Positions 45,780-55,681 of a stretch of 64,000 bases of DNA are shown one piece after another. The notes beneath the pieces were generated by a model, which did no database searches, was not told the DNA's origin, and saw only the letters and a program-made list of their open reading frames with translations. The DNA lies in contig MU657202.1 in the NCBI GenBank assembly GCA_026770575.1, positions 308,742 through 372,741 of the forward strand, read 5' to 3'. This DNA comes from Pelagophyceae sp. CCMP2097. Its lineage: Eukaryota > Sar > Pelagophyceae. The translations under genes and the position numbers were made by a program. Position 1 is the first letter of the stretch, and each line of letters opens with the position of its first letter.

Positions 45780-46255
45780 TCAATCGTCGTCGTCGTCGTC
45801 GGAGGGCCACCCTTCCGCGTCGACGATGACGAGCCTGGCAGCGTGACTTATAGAGGTCTGGCAGCTCGACGGGCGACTCACGACGTTTGGTGCAGCCCTT
45901 TGTAGCACGGCGCCGAGTCGCCGTCGGCGGAGCGGCCGCAGCGGCCGCAATTCCGCGCCACCGCGTCCACCATCGAAGGTGGGTGACGGCGCAGGCACTC
46001 GGATGCGCTATCCGCGAGGCCGCAACGCGCGCAGGGGTTGCTCGCTTTAGGGGGCGTCAAGGGAGGCACAGGCCTCTCCCGCCGCCGTTTCGCCTCGGGC
46101 CCCTCGTCTCGGACCGGCCAGTCTCGAACCGCCTCGTCTCGGGCCGGCTCGGGCGCGTCCTCTCCGTCGATGAGCGTGTGGAGGCATTTCACGACGTGTT
46201 TGCACCACGCGCCGCGGGCGTCATCGAACGGGCACGAGCACGAGCACGACAGGTC
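45780..46255 (-). CDS. SWIM zinc-finger protein, 3' part
   Basis: Partial: complement(join(45780..45834,45882..46255)), 47-bp intron with donor GTGAGT; the upstream exons are not resolved (acceptor GTTAG at 46256). The exon opens DLSCSCSCPFDDARGAWCKH VVKCL: the CxCx(n)CxH signature of SWIM fingers. A basic linker follows, then a second Cys/His cluster (CARCGLADSASECLRRHPP, NCGRCGRSADGDSAPCYKG) and an acidic end (six Asp). SWIM domains occur in transposases and in RAD51-paralogue partner proteins, and bind DNA or protein. Upstream on the minus strand, 46256-46530 is open and could supply the N-terminal part. Nothing seen here suggests a transposase catalytic domain. Confidence 0.6.
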
Positions 46256-47062
46256 CTAACGCACGACAGCACATCGCCCGCGAGCCTCGCTTTGGAACCC
46301 CGGCCGCAGACGGCGAAGGTCCCCGTCACGTACCGTATGCGACTGGACGCGCGCCTCTGCGCAGTGGATCGATATGGTATAGAAAGCAGTCGCCGCGTTC
46401 GTCGAATCGATCTGGAAAGAGAAGCTGCGTGCCTCGCCCTGCTTCGTGCCTACGCCCCGAAAGGGCCGCGGTACCCGGGCCGCGATAATGTTGCGGCACA
46501 TATACCGCAACGCGTTGCGGCACATGTACCGCAACGGATACGCCCGAGTCGCTTTAGGGACTCACGTCCTGCCGGCCGCGGCTCGGTGACGTCGTCGAGG
46601 TTGGCGCGGGACGAGGCCCCGGCGAAGACGATCGCCTCGGAGAGGCTCGGCAACACTGGTCGATCCTCGGAGAGGCTCGGCAACACTGGTCGATCTGGAC
46701 GCTTCGACGGGTTCATTATTCTCCGAACATTATTATTCGAATCGTCGTCCATCAACAAGATCCGCGCCACTGAAATGGACCCGCTCCGAGCGACGCGCAG
46801 ACTCTTTGCGGAGCTTCCGGCTTGGGGAGACGATCCCTTTCACGCCTCCGGCCTTCGCTCGTCGGGTCACGGTCTTTCGGGCCGGGTCTATCGCCGAAAA
46901 CATGTCATGTGTTCTTTAGCGATCTTACTTTCTTTACTCGCGCGTCCTAGATCTCTCGATCGCGGCGTCGCGCGCGGGCCCGGTCGCTCTCATCTGGAAG
47001 GACCGCATCTCCTAGGGCACCGCAACCCTTGAAGGCACCCCGGCGCTGTCAGACGGACCTGG
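46256..47062. other. Region with two short tandem repeats; probable missing SWIM exons
   Basis: 46490-46537 is two copies of a 24-bp unit (GTTGCGGCACATATACCGCA), each with inverted ends GTTGCGG/CCGCAAC. 46635-46694 is two copies of a 30-bp unit containing GAGGCTCGGCAACACTGG. Minus-strand frame 46256-46534 may encode part of the SWIM protein. The last few hundred bases are upstream of the GMC oxidoreductase gene. Confidence 0.45.
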
Positions 47063-49517
47063 ATGCACGCGGATTTTGTCGTCGTGGGCTCGGGCCCCGC
47101 GGGCTGCGCCTGCGCGGCCGCCATCGTCGAGCACGCGCGGGATGCTACGGTGATCATCTTAGAGCGCGGCGCCCCGTCGGAAGACGAACTCAGCTGCCGC
47201 GCCGCGTTTCCGTCGTGCATCGCGCGGCCCGCCAGCGGCTACATGCCGACGCTCAAGCTCTTCCAAGGCTGCGCCTGGAGCGGCGAAGGTGCGGCCTTCT
47301 CGCGGCGACGCCACGTCACCGACCGGCCGAGATGGATGCGTTTCCTCGCACAGGCCAGGTCGTGGGCGGCGGCTCGGCGGTGAACGCCGGCGCGCTGCTC
47401 GGCGACGCCGCGTACTGGCGCGGTGGCTGGAGCGCGCACGGCTCGTCGACACTCTGGGGCGCGGAGGATATGACCCGCTGCGAGTGAGTGCCGCCTTTCC
47501 TGCGAGCCGACGAGCCGCGCGCCGACGTGGCAAAGGGGCGACGTTGGACGTAGGTCCGTCGTCGCGGCGAGGCTACGCGGCCCTCTGGAGAAGTGCGAGC
47601 CGGAGGCGTTTGCGCTGGACGCGGAGACATCCAACTTCCTAGACGCATGCCACGACGCAGGCTACGAGGCTCGGCGAGTGGCGACGCTTCCGAAACATGG
47701 TCGAAGCGCGTCGCCCGCGTAGGCGCGACGCGCCCGTTTCCTGCCTCGATGCGGGGGCGCGGTGGCAGGCCTTTGTGCCGCGCAACGTCCTCGCCTGGTC
47801 CGCCCGCAGGCGCAGCGCCGCGGACCTCGTATACGGCCACGGCCGCATCCGAATCGTGCCTGGCGCCGACGTCGAAAAGATCGAATGGTGCGTACGAATG
47901 CCCAGCGCTCCGGCTAGACGGACACGAGCAGCCCGGTGTCACGGAGTCTCGCTGATGGCCTTCTTCTTCCGAGGTGCGGCACTCGAGCGACGGGCGTATT
48001 GCTCCGGAGCGGCGCCGTCGTCGGCGCCACGCGCGTCATCGTCGCCGGCGGCGCCGTGTCGACCGCGGAGCTGCTCTTCCGGTCGGGCGTCGGGTCCGAA
48101 GAGACGTGCGTCTGTTCGTCGCAGCGATCCGAACGATTCCAACGCTGACGCCGACAGGATCGGAAAGGGCGTCGTGATCCGCTCGCCGGCCCTCGGTCGC
48201 GATGTAAGGCGCTCGTCCCCGGGGACGACCGACTCGTTTCCCGTCTGGACTAATGCGTCGTAGGTTTATGACCACGTGACGGTGGCGGTGCCGCTCGTCG
48301 ACCTCCGCGGCGCGCTGACGGCGGGCGAGGCCGCGCTGTGCGCCGCGGCGGTGCTGGCCGCCGCGCTCCGGCCCGGGCGCGCGGCGGTCCGCGTCGCCGC
48401 CGTCGTCGCCGTCGTGGTGGCGGCCGCGGCCCTCAAGCTCCGGCCTACTGCGGCGGACGCTTGCGGGCGGCCGGCGTACCGCGCGGTCGCCTTTGACGAC
48501 GAGGCGCAGCTCTCCTTCTTTCCGGCGCAGGCCCTCGTGGCCATGGCGTCGATCCTCGGGGGCCCCGACGGTGGCGGCCCGCTCCCGCTCCACGCGAGGT
48601 CCGCGTTCGCCGTCGTCGCGCGCGCCGCGCGCGCGCTCCGCTGGGGCGGCGGCCGCGAGCCCCTCGCGCTCGGTGCCGCGCGAATCCGTGTCCGAGACAC
48701 GCAAGGACCGGAGTCGACACCCTCATGCTTTGACGGTAGGTCCTGGCGACTATCTCCCAGCCCGAGACGCGCAGCCACCTCAAGCTCGACGCAGTGCGGC
48801 GCGACCTGGCCATCCTGGCGACACCGACGCCGCCGGCGCTCTCCGAGCGTACGCCATTCGAACCCCTTTGATCGTTGAGTCCGTAGAGGTCTCAATCTAT
48901 CGATGCTCCGCACACTCGTCGAGACGCACACTCCACTCTGCGCAGGCGACGTGCTCGCGCTCGGCCGTGCCGTGGGCCGCGCGAACGACGTCGCCCGAGG
49001 CTTGAGCGCGCGCCGGCGGTGCGCCGCCTTGAGATTTTTGCCGTCGGATCGCGTCAAAGGGCGATGGCGCAGGCCGCAGCCCTCGCCCATCACGCGCGCA
49101 CTCGAAGCCGTCGCGCACTGGATCCTCCGGAGCGTCCTCCGCCTCGACGCGGGCGTCGTCGGCACCCGTGCCGTCTCCTTGGAAGACCCGGACCGTCATA
49201 GGATTACCAGTGGAAACAGAGTCGCGAGCCGCAATAGGTCGGCACGCTCTGGCACGCCGCCGGCGGCGCGGCGCGCGGCACGGTCGTCGACGTCGACGAC
49301 CTCCACCTCCTCGGCGCCGAGGCGTTGCACGTCGTCGGTGCGCAGCCGCCGCCCTGGCCGCGAGGCCAAAAAAGGCACGCACGACGCGGTTCGCCACGCA
49401 GGCGCGGCGGCGATGCCGCGGCTCCCGCGCGTCAACCCGATGGCGATGTGCTACGCCATGGGCTGGCGCCTCGGCGAGATCCTCGCCACGGAGCACGAGG
49501 CCCGGCGAGCCAGATGA
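47063..49517 (+). CDS. GMC-family FAD oxidoreductase
   Basis: Begins at ATG 47063 (MHADFVVVGSGPAGCACAAAI), the FAD-binding beta-alpha-beta motif VVVGSGPAG. Exon 1 47063..47288 and exon 2 47354..47483 join in phase (donors GTGCGG, then GTGAGT), giving GQVVGGGSAVNAGALLGD, the GMC signature GGGSxxN. Further exon pieces in shifting frames: FALDAETSNFLDACHDAGYE, WQAFVPRNVLAWSARRRSAA, GATRVIVAGGAVSTAELLF with RSGVG (second GMC signature), FDDEAQLSFFPAQALVAM. The C-terminal block is GTVVDVDDLHLLGAEALHVV then RVNPMAMCYAMGWRLGEILA, ending at stop 49517. A hydrophobic insertion near 48320-48430 (AVRVAAVVAVVVAAAAL) is unusual for the family and may be a membrane segment. Role: FAD-dependent oxidation of an alcohol, sugar or fatty-alcohol substrate; the substrate cannot be told. 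Several intron joins are not resolved. Confidence 0.75.
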
Positions 49518-49904
49518 CGCGCCGTGGGGGCTTCTGTGCGAATAAGCCTCCACGTTCGGAATTCAAGAGGCGCGCCGAGATTATGGGTTGCTCGCGGGCA
49601 TGGGGACCCCGGGGCGATTCGTTGCGGCACTGTTGACATTCACAACGGCCGCGTCGTTGGCATCGCAAATCCCACGGCTCGAGCCGAACGAAGCTCCAGC
49701 GAACCAAACGAATCGCAACCAGAGGCTCGTACCGATGGTCCTTCCGATCGCCCGCCTCCTCGATGCAACTCTACAGTATCAGACTTTGGCAGCCAGCGCC
49801 GCGAGCCTCCGACTCGGACTCGGTCTCGCAGAGTGTCCGCATATATGACCGCAGATATCGACATGGTGGTTTAACGATTTATTTCGGCTGGGACGTGACA
49901 CCCG
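49518..49904. other. Intergenic interval, nothing recognised
   Basis: About 390 bp between the GMC gene and the LRR gene on the same strand. It is less GC-rich around 49830-49890. The LRR promoter should be here. Confidence 0.4.
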
Positions 49905-51722
49905 GTGGTACGGGCCGTGCAGTCGGAGTTGCTGGAGAACGCGCTCGAGGAACACCAGGGGACGGTTTGGAGCGACGGACGGGAGGAGCCCGTTCAGCCG
50001 ATGCCGCCGCTGCGCACTTTGAAGACGCAGGGGCGCGCGGCCGTTGACGAAGCGTTTTTGCGCGGCGATGTCCTCGACGTCGGCGGCGGCTCCGTGGGCA
50101 TCCGCGGCTGCGTGGCGCTGCTCGAGGCAGCCGCGTCGGCGACGAGCCACGGGGCGCCCCAGCTCCGGCGCGCGGCGCTGGACCACGCCTCCATTTCGTT
50201 CATCGACGCCACGGTCCTCGCGGGCGCCGCAGCGGACGGTTCGGCAAAAGCGGTCCTCGCCAAGGCCGAAGCCGACGAGGACGCCTCGGCGTCTTCGCGC
50301 CTGCGCGCCGTCCTCTGCGAGCAGACGCGCCTCGAGGACCTCATTTTGGACGGCAACCCGGACTTTTGCGACGGCGGCTGCGGCGCCGTCGCCGCCGCGC
50401 TCGAGCCGTCCGACGACAACTTCCTCGTCTCGCTGCAGTCGCTGAGCCTGAGGCGGTGCGGCGTCGGCGACGTCGGCGCCGTGGCGCTCGGCGCGGCGCT
50501 GGCGACGCGCGGCGGGCACCCGCGCTTGACGGCGCTCAACCTCGGCGGGAATTCGATCGGCGACGCGGGCGCGCTCGCCCTGGCCGGGGCGGTGGCGGCG
50601 CGCCACACCAAGATCCAGACGTTGATCCTCTCGAACAACAAAATCGGCATCCGAGGCGCCGAGGCGCTCGCGCTGGGCCTGGCCGGGTCGCTGGGCGATG
50701 CATTCCGCGCCACACCAACCGCGCTGCCGCTGCGGGTGTTGGCGCTGGGAGGCAACGGTGGCATCGGCGACGTGGGCTGTACGGCGCTGTGCTTCGCACT
50801 CGCCGCGGGAGCCGGCCCGTCCGCCAGGAGGCGCATCGCTCTCGAGGACCTCGGCCTCGACGCATGCGGCATCTCCACATCCTCGGCGCGGCCGCTCGCC
50901 ACGCTGCTCCGCTCTGGCCACCTCAAGGTCCTGCGCCTCGCCCGCAACCGCCTCGGCGACGGCGCGATTCCAATTTTGGCGCGTGTCGTCGGCGAGCAGC
51001 GCGGGGCGAGGGGGCTGCTGGAGCTAGACTTGGGGCACAACGACGTGGATGCGGACGGGGCCCGGGCGCTGGCGGCGGCGCTCCTCCACAACGACGCTCT
51101 CATGAAGCTGTCGCTCGCCGGGAACGCTCGTCTTGGGAACCAAAAGTCGAAGAATTTTCCAGCCAAGGCGCTGGCGGAGGCTCTTCGAGCGAACAAGACG
51201 CTCACGGAGCTCGACTTGAGCGCCACGGATATTGGCGTCGACGGCGCGCGAATGCTCTGCGAGGCGCTCTTGCAAAACGCGTCCCTCGAGCGTCTCCACT
51301 TCCACGGCAACCGTGCCGCGCCCGCAGCGTTCCAGCGCGCGTTTTCGCTCCGCGAGCGGCCCAACGAGCGCTCTCGCATCGACCACGTGGCGAAGACGCG
51401 CGGCGCCGCGGTCCTCGACGACGAAGACGACTGCGGCGGCGACTACGCGCCTCTCGAGGCAGGCCAGACGGTGAGTATCCCCGTCGCCTACGGCCGGCGG
51501 ACGAACGTCGTCGGCCACTTGGCCTGCACTACACAGACGACGCTGGCGGAGGTGCGTCGCAGCATCGATTCAGATTTAAACGTCAGCGACGACCGGTACT
51601 CGTTCCTCGACGGCAAGGGCAAGCCCTTCCCGATTTCGGAAGAGGACAAGCGTCAAGTTTTACTCGACGTGGGCCGCGAGCTGCTCTTACTGCCGTCGGA
51701 CTTTATTTCGCTCGGCGATTAA
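49905..51722 (+). CDS. Leucine-rich repeat (RI-type) protein with ubiquitin-like tail
   Basis: Frame open from 49905 (GTG codon) to stop 51722, no intron; the first ATG is at 50001, so either the true start is there or a 5' exon is missing. Residues ~100-480 are RNase-inhibitor-type LRRs with the pattern LxxLxLxxNxIGDxGAxALAxAL (for example LTALNLGGNSIGDAGALALA, ELDLGHNDVDADGARALAAA), about nine repeats. The last ~85 residues (QTVSIPVAYGRRTN, LACTTQTTLAEVRRSI, DDRYSFLDGKGKPFPI) look like a beta-grasp/ubiquitin-like fold. No NACHT or other NTPase is present, so it is not a complete NLR. RI-type LRR proteins bind other proteins; RanGAP is an example, but the RanGAP catalytic Arg finger is not evident. 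Confidence 0.75.
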   Translation: MVRAVQSELLENALEEHQGTVWSDGREEPVQPMPPLRTLKTQGRAAVDEAFLRGDVLDVGGGSVGIRGCVALLEAAASATSHGAPQLRRAALDHASISFIDATVLAGAAADGSAKAVLAKAEADEDASASSRLRAVLCEQTRLEDLILDGNPDFCDGGCGAVAAALEPSDDNFLVSLQSLSLRRCGVGDVGAVALGAALATRGGHPRLTALNLGGNSIGDAGALALAGAVAARHTKIQTLILSNNKIGIRGAEALALGLAGSLGDAFRATPTALPLRVLALGGNGGIGDVGCTALCFALAAGAGPSARRRIALEDLGLDACGISTSSARPLATLLRSGHLKVLRLARNRLGDGAIPILARVVGEQRGARGLLELDLGHNDVDADGARALAAALLHNDALMKLSLAGNARLGNQKSKNFPAKALAEALRANKTLTELDLSATDIGVDGARMLCEALLQNASLERLHFHGNRAAPAAFQRAFSLRERPNERSRIDHVAKTRGAAVLDDEDDCGGDYAPLEAGQTVSIPVAYGRRTNVVGHLACTTQTTLAEVRRSIDSDLNVSDDRYSFLDGKGKPFPISEEDKRQVLLDVGRELLLLPSDFISLGD

Positions 51723-52688
51723 CCTTTCCGGAGCCCGCGAGGCCGTGACGACGGCTGCGCCGACGCCCGCGCCCCGTGACGACGGCCGCGCCGACGCCCG
51801 CGCCCCGTGACGCTCCGACTGCCGTGCCGGTGTCGCATGCGAGGCCGACGTTCCAAATACCCCGATGCTGCTCCGACGGCCGCGCCAACGTCGGTTGCGC
51901 GGCGGCGGCACTCGTCCAGAGAGTACCTCTAACACGGCCGCATGCTCCGCATCGACCTCGCGCGCCCCACGTCAAAGCGGCGCCTTCGTCAAGACCATCG
52001 ACCGTGATGGAAAGAAGGGCGCCAATACTTTGAGCGAACGCTGTCGTTTCACCAAGCGCCTCGTCGTATCCGGTGCGGCAAGACCAAGCCTGCCTTATAG
52101 CGCGCGGGCAAAATGATCCCATCTGTTTTTAAAGCAGTTTAGCACCGAAACGCCAACTCGCGTCATCGCACGCTGCAGGGCTTTCCGACAGACCAAGAAC
52201 GAAGGGCCAAAGTTTTTGGCGGCCATTTCCGCAGCGAGGACTCGGAGACGCCTCGGAAAACTGGCGACGTGCGCTCCAAGGCATGGCCTGGAAGCCTGAC
52301 TTCGTTTCGAGGTTTATTGACATGGACTCCTCCGGTGTAAAGCCCCACCCAGGGTGGATTCTAAGCAAGCAAGCAGCCTCGTTGGACTCGTGTTGCTCTT
52401 GGAGTGCGTACTAATACATTGTAGAACAAGCAACACCGGCCGATTGGCCCTCGAGAGATATTCATTCGCTGGGCGTTTTGACGAGAGCGGTGACGTTGCA
52501 GTTTGCGGCGTCCGCAGGGAAGTGGGCACTTTGGGGCGCTCGGGGGCGTCGAGAGAAAACCCGCTCAAAAGGACTGGTTGACGCAAAAAGACCCGTCGAA
52601 GCGCTTAAGCGCGGCACCTCGATCCCTAGTAGGCCTGGGCCCAGCTGGGCCAGCTCGTCTGCAGGCCTGCGGCGGAGCGTCTCTGAGG
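51723..52688. other. Intergenic region with a tandem repeat and a dispersed element
   Basis: Nearly 1 kb without a supported gene. 51744-51811 is two copies of a 31-bp unit (CCGTGACGACGGCTGCGCCG). 52341-52374 is a copy of the dispersed element (CCACCCAGGGTGGATTCTAA then GCAAGCAAGCAG). The rest is the upstream region of the RUS-family gene. Confidence 0.5.
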
Positions 52689-54211
52689 ATGCGTTGCCTC
52701 TTGCTTCTCGGTGCGCCGCTGGCCCTCGCCGGCGCTCTGGCGCCGGCGCAGCAGCGGCGGCGGCTCGTCGTTTCAGACGACGGCGACGGGTTGGAGCGGC
52801 GGTGGCGCGAGGTCGGCGGCGGCGGCGGCGCCGCGACGAGGCTTTCGCGGAAACTTCGGTCCGCGGCGTCGGCGACGTTCGTGCCCTCTGGCGTCGTTGC
52901 CGCTGAGTATGCCGCATACCAGCGGTGGCACGTGGCCCAGGACGTGACGACGCAGCTCCGGTCGACGCTCGCGACGAGCGTGGTGTTTTCGGGCCTCGGC
53001 GTTGGATCCGAGGCAGCGACGGCCGCGGCCGCGACGCTCGCCTGGCTCGCGCGAGACGCCGCGGGCATGGTCGCCTCGCTCGCGGCGGCGTCGGCCGTCG
53101 CGCAGCACCTCAACGGAGACGCGCGCCGGTGGCGCTTTGCGGCCGACGTGGCCATTGACGTCGCCCTGCTCCTCGAGGTCGCGACGCCGCACCTGCCGCG
53201 CAGTCTATTCGTCCCGCTCCTCTGCGCCGCGTCCGTCTTCAAGGCGTTATGCGGCGTCCTCTCCGGCGGGGCCAACGCGGCTATCAACGCGCATTGGGCC
53301 GCGACGTCGGAAGACTTTGCGCAAGTCACCGCGAAAGGCGGCGCTATCTCGACGGCGTCGGGCATCGTCGGCGAAAAGCCGCGTCGCAGAACAGGGTCAC
53401 GAGGGGGTGGCAACCCGGAAAGTCCCGGGCAATTCGGTCTCACAGAGGCCGGAAGAGAGCCCGGGTCGTCGTCTGCAAAACCGGGGCGACTCCAGACATA
53501 GGCCTCGCGCTCTCGTTCGCCTTTGCCGGCGCGCTGCGATCTCAAAAGTCGACTAAAGTGGCGATGGGCATTTTCGGCCTGCTCACCCTCGGCCATCTCG
53601 CGGCCTGCGCCGCGGGCCTCCGCCTCCTCGCCTTTGACTCCGTCGGCTGCACGAGGCGCCTGTTTTTGTTGCACGACGCATACGTCTCGTCACACCACGT
53701 GCCCCCGCCGGCGGCGCTCGCGCGGCTCGACCGCGTCTGCCGCACTCCGCTGGCGGCCGACGTCAAAGTCCGCGCGGCGCCGCGGGCCGTGCTCCGCGCC
53801 GCGCGAAGAGCGCCGGAGCACTTTGCGGCCATGCTCGCCGCACTTGCCATAGAGCGCCACGTCGTTTCCGCGACGGCAAACAGCGCCGTTTTGGCCATGC
53901 GGCCGGGCGCCACGGCGAGCGACGAGCGCCGCGCCGCGCTCCACGCGCTCCGCCTGACGCGGCTCCTGGCTTCGGACCGCGGCCGCAGCGCCGCGGACTA
54001 CGCCACCGCCGTGGTCGCGTCGCTGCCGTCGCAGGAAGACTGCTGCGCGTTCGAGGCCGCGCTCGCAGACGCCGGCTACGACGTCCAGGCGAACCTCTTC
54101 CCGCCCGACGTGCCGCACCTCGAATTCGCCCAACCTCGAATTCACCCCGCAGCGGAGCGGCCCCACCTCAAATTCGCGCCGATGCGAAGCGCCCCGAGCG
54201 AACCGGCGTAG
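52689..54211 (+). CDS. RUS1 family (DUF647) protein
   Basis: Start ATG 52689 (MRCLLLLGAPLALAGALAPAQ, a signal peptide; the AGALAP end is weakly ASAFAP-like). Exon 1 reaches about 53370 and exon 2 starts near 53490; the join is not resolved. Exon 1 carries the family block WHVAQDVTTQLRSTLATSVV and the following Gly-rich helices (GMVASLAAASAVAQHLNGDARRWRFAADVAID, LPRSLFVPLLCAASVFKALC, AQVTAKGGAISTASGIVG). These match DUF647/RUS proteins, which have several predicted membrane helices. Exon 2 continues with ALSFAFAGALRSQ and a long helical C-terminus of ~190 residues. RUS proteins in plants (root UV-B sensitive) act in plastids in light signalling; presence of a signal peptide here fits plastid or ER routing. 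Confidence 0.8.
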
Positions 54212-54579
54212 ACCCGCCTCTGGGCCCGTCATTTTTGAAGTCTAAAGCTCCGACGAGTAAAACAGCCGTAGAGGGTCCTGAGTTCTGCCAACGAATTCCT
54301 CTGGTGTGCTGCGGCTCGTCCGGGGGCAGCCTAGTCTCACCAGAGCAATCACCGAGCTCTGGCCCAGAGTAGACTTCTAGAGAGAGGGGTATTCATTCAA
54401 GTCGTCCGAATTTCGTCCGTCTAAATTCGCTTGCCTTGCAGAATCATTTAGCGAATCGATGAAAAGTTTGTAATGCTCATGAGTGCACTCACTGGAGCTA
54501 CTCACTGGCAGGCTGGGCGGCGCCGCAGCGGCACGTCCTCGCCGTAGCGCTCAACGCTCGCCCCCGGGCAGGGCGCATC
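54212..54579. other. Intergenic interval, nothing recognised
   Basis: 370 bp between the RUS gene and the WD40 gene, AT-richer in its second half (54400-54480). It probably carries the WD40 promoter. Confidence 0.4.
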
Positions 54580-55560
54580 ATGGACGTCGTCGACGAGGCC
54601 TCTCGAGCCGCCAAGTCGCGACCAGCCGTCGAGCCCGCGCCGGTCCTCGAGGTGTTTGAACTGAGCGACCTGCTCGCGCTTATCCTGCGGCTGGCGGCAT
54701 CCCCGAACGCGCTCGTGACGAGACGAGCCGCTCGAGCAGGGCGAGCCGTGGCGCCGGCCGTGCGCAGACTCATCTGGCACGACCGGATTTTGAAGGGTAC
54801 CGCAATCCTCAAGGGGCACACCAACTACGTCACGAGCTGCGCGTTCTCGCCCGACGGCAAGCGCTTCGTGACGGCGAGCAGCGACGGGACGGCGCGGCTC
54901 TGGGACGCCGAGACCGGCGCGCTGCAGACGACGTTCGAGGGGCACTATGAAGGCGTCTTGAGCTGCGCGTTCTCGCCCGACGGCAAGCGCGCCGTGACGG
55001 CGAGCCGCGACGGGACGGCTCTGCTGTGGGACGCCAAGACGGGCATGCTGCAGACGACGCTCGAGGAGCACAGTAGCGACGTCAACAGCTGCATGTTCTC
55101 TCCCGATGGCGAGCACATCATGACGGCGAGTGACGACCGAACGGCTAGACTCTGGGACGCCGAGACAGGCGCGCTGCTGGTGACGCTCGAAGGGCACACC
55201 TACTGGGTCCAGAGCTGCGCGTTCTCGCCCAACGGCAAGCACGTCGCGACGGCGGGCTTCGACAAGACGGCGCGGCTCTGGGACGCCGGGACGGGCGCGC
55301 TGCTGGTGACGCTCGAAGGGCACATCGACGGGCACATCTTCAGCTGCGCGTTCTCGTCCGACGGCAAGCGCCTCGTGACGGCGAGCAGCGACAAGATGGC
55401 ACGCCTCTGGGACACCCGGACGGGCGCGCTGCAGACAACGCTCGAGGGCCACACCGTCATGAGCTGCGCGTTCTCGCCCGATGGCACGCGCCTCTTGACG
55501 GCGAGCGGCGTTAAGACGGCGCGGCTCTGGAATGTCGAGCCCCCCTTCCAAATGAAGTAA
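54580..55560 (+). CDS. WD40 repeat protein
   Basis: Single exon, 326 aa, no intron. Residues ~75 onward are about six WD repeats of 42 residues with unusually regular sequence: GHxxxVxSCAFSPDGKRxVTASxDGTARLWDAxTGALQTTLE. The near-identity between blades at both DNA and protein level points to recent internal duplication. The first 75 residues are helical, with EVFELSDLLALILRLAASPN and TRRAARAGRAVAPAV, resembling an F-box-like or helical adaptor region, but this is not certain. A short propeller of six full blades plus a partial one could still close. Many stramenopile genomes contain expanded families of such near-repeat WD40 genes. Confidence 0.85.
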   Translation: MDVVDEASRAAKSRPAVEPAPVLEVFELSDLLALILRLAASPNALVTRRAARAGRAVAPAVRRLIWHDRILKGTAILKGHTNYVTSCAFSPDGKRFVTASSDGTARLWDAETGALQTTFEGHYEGVLSCAFSPDGKRAVTASRDGTALLWDAKTGMLQTTLEEHSSDVNSCMFSPDGEHIMTASDDRTARLWDAETGALLVTLEGHTYWVQSCAFSPNGKHVATAGFDKTARLWDAGTGALLVTLEGHIDGHIFSCAFSSDGKRLVTASSDKMARLWDTRTGALQTTLEGHTVMSCAFSPDGTRLLTASGVKTARLWNVEPPFQMK

Positions 55561-55681
55561 CATCTTCGTCGACTCGTGGAGCACAGCATCGTGCCCCGGT
55601 CGATCCACGGGGGGCTTCCTTCAAACTCCGATTACGAGCGACAGCACCCTGGCCCTCAGGGGCCGCGCGGCGGGCGCGCCG

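Noticed and set aside
45780..46255. A full transposase
   Set aside because: SWIM finger present but no catalytic core seen in any frame nearby.
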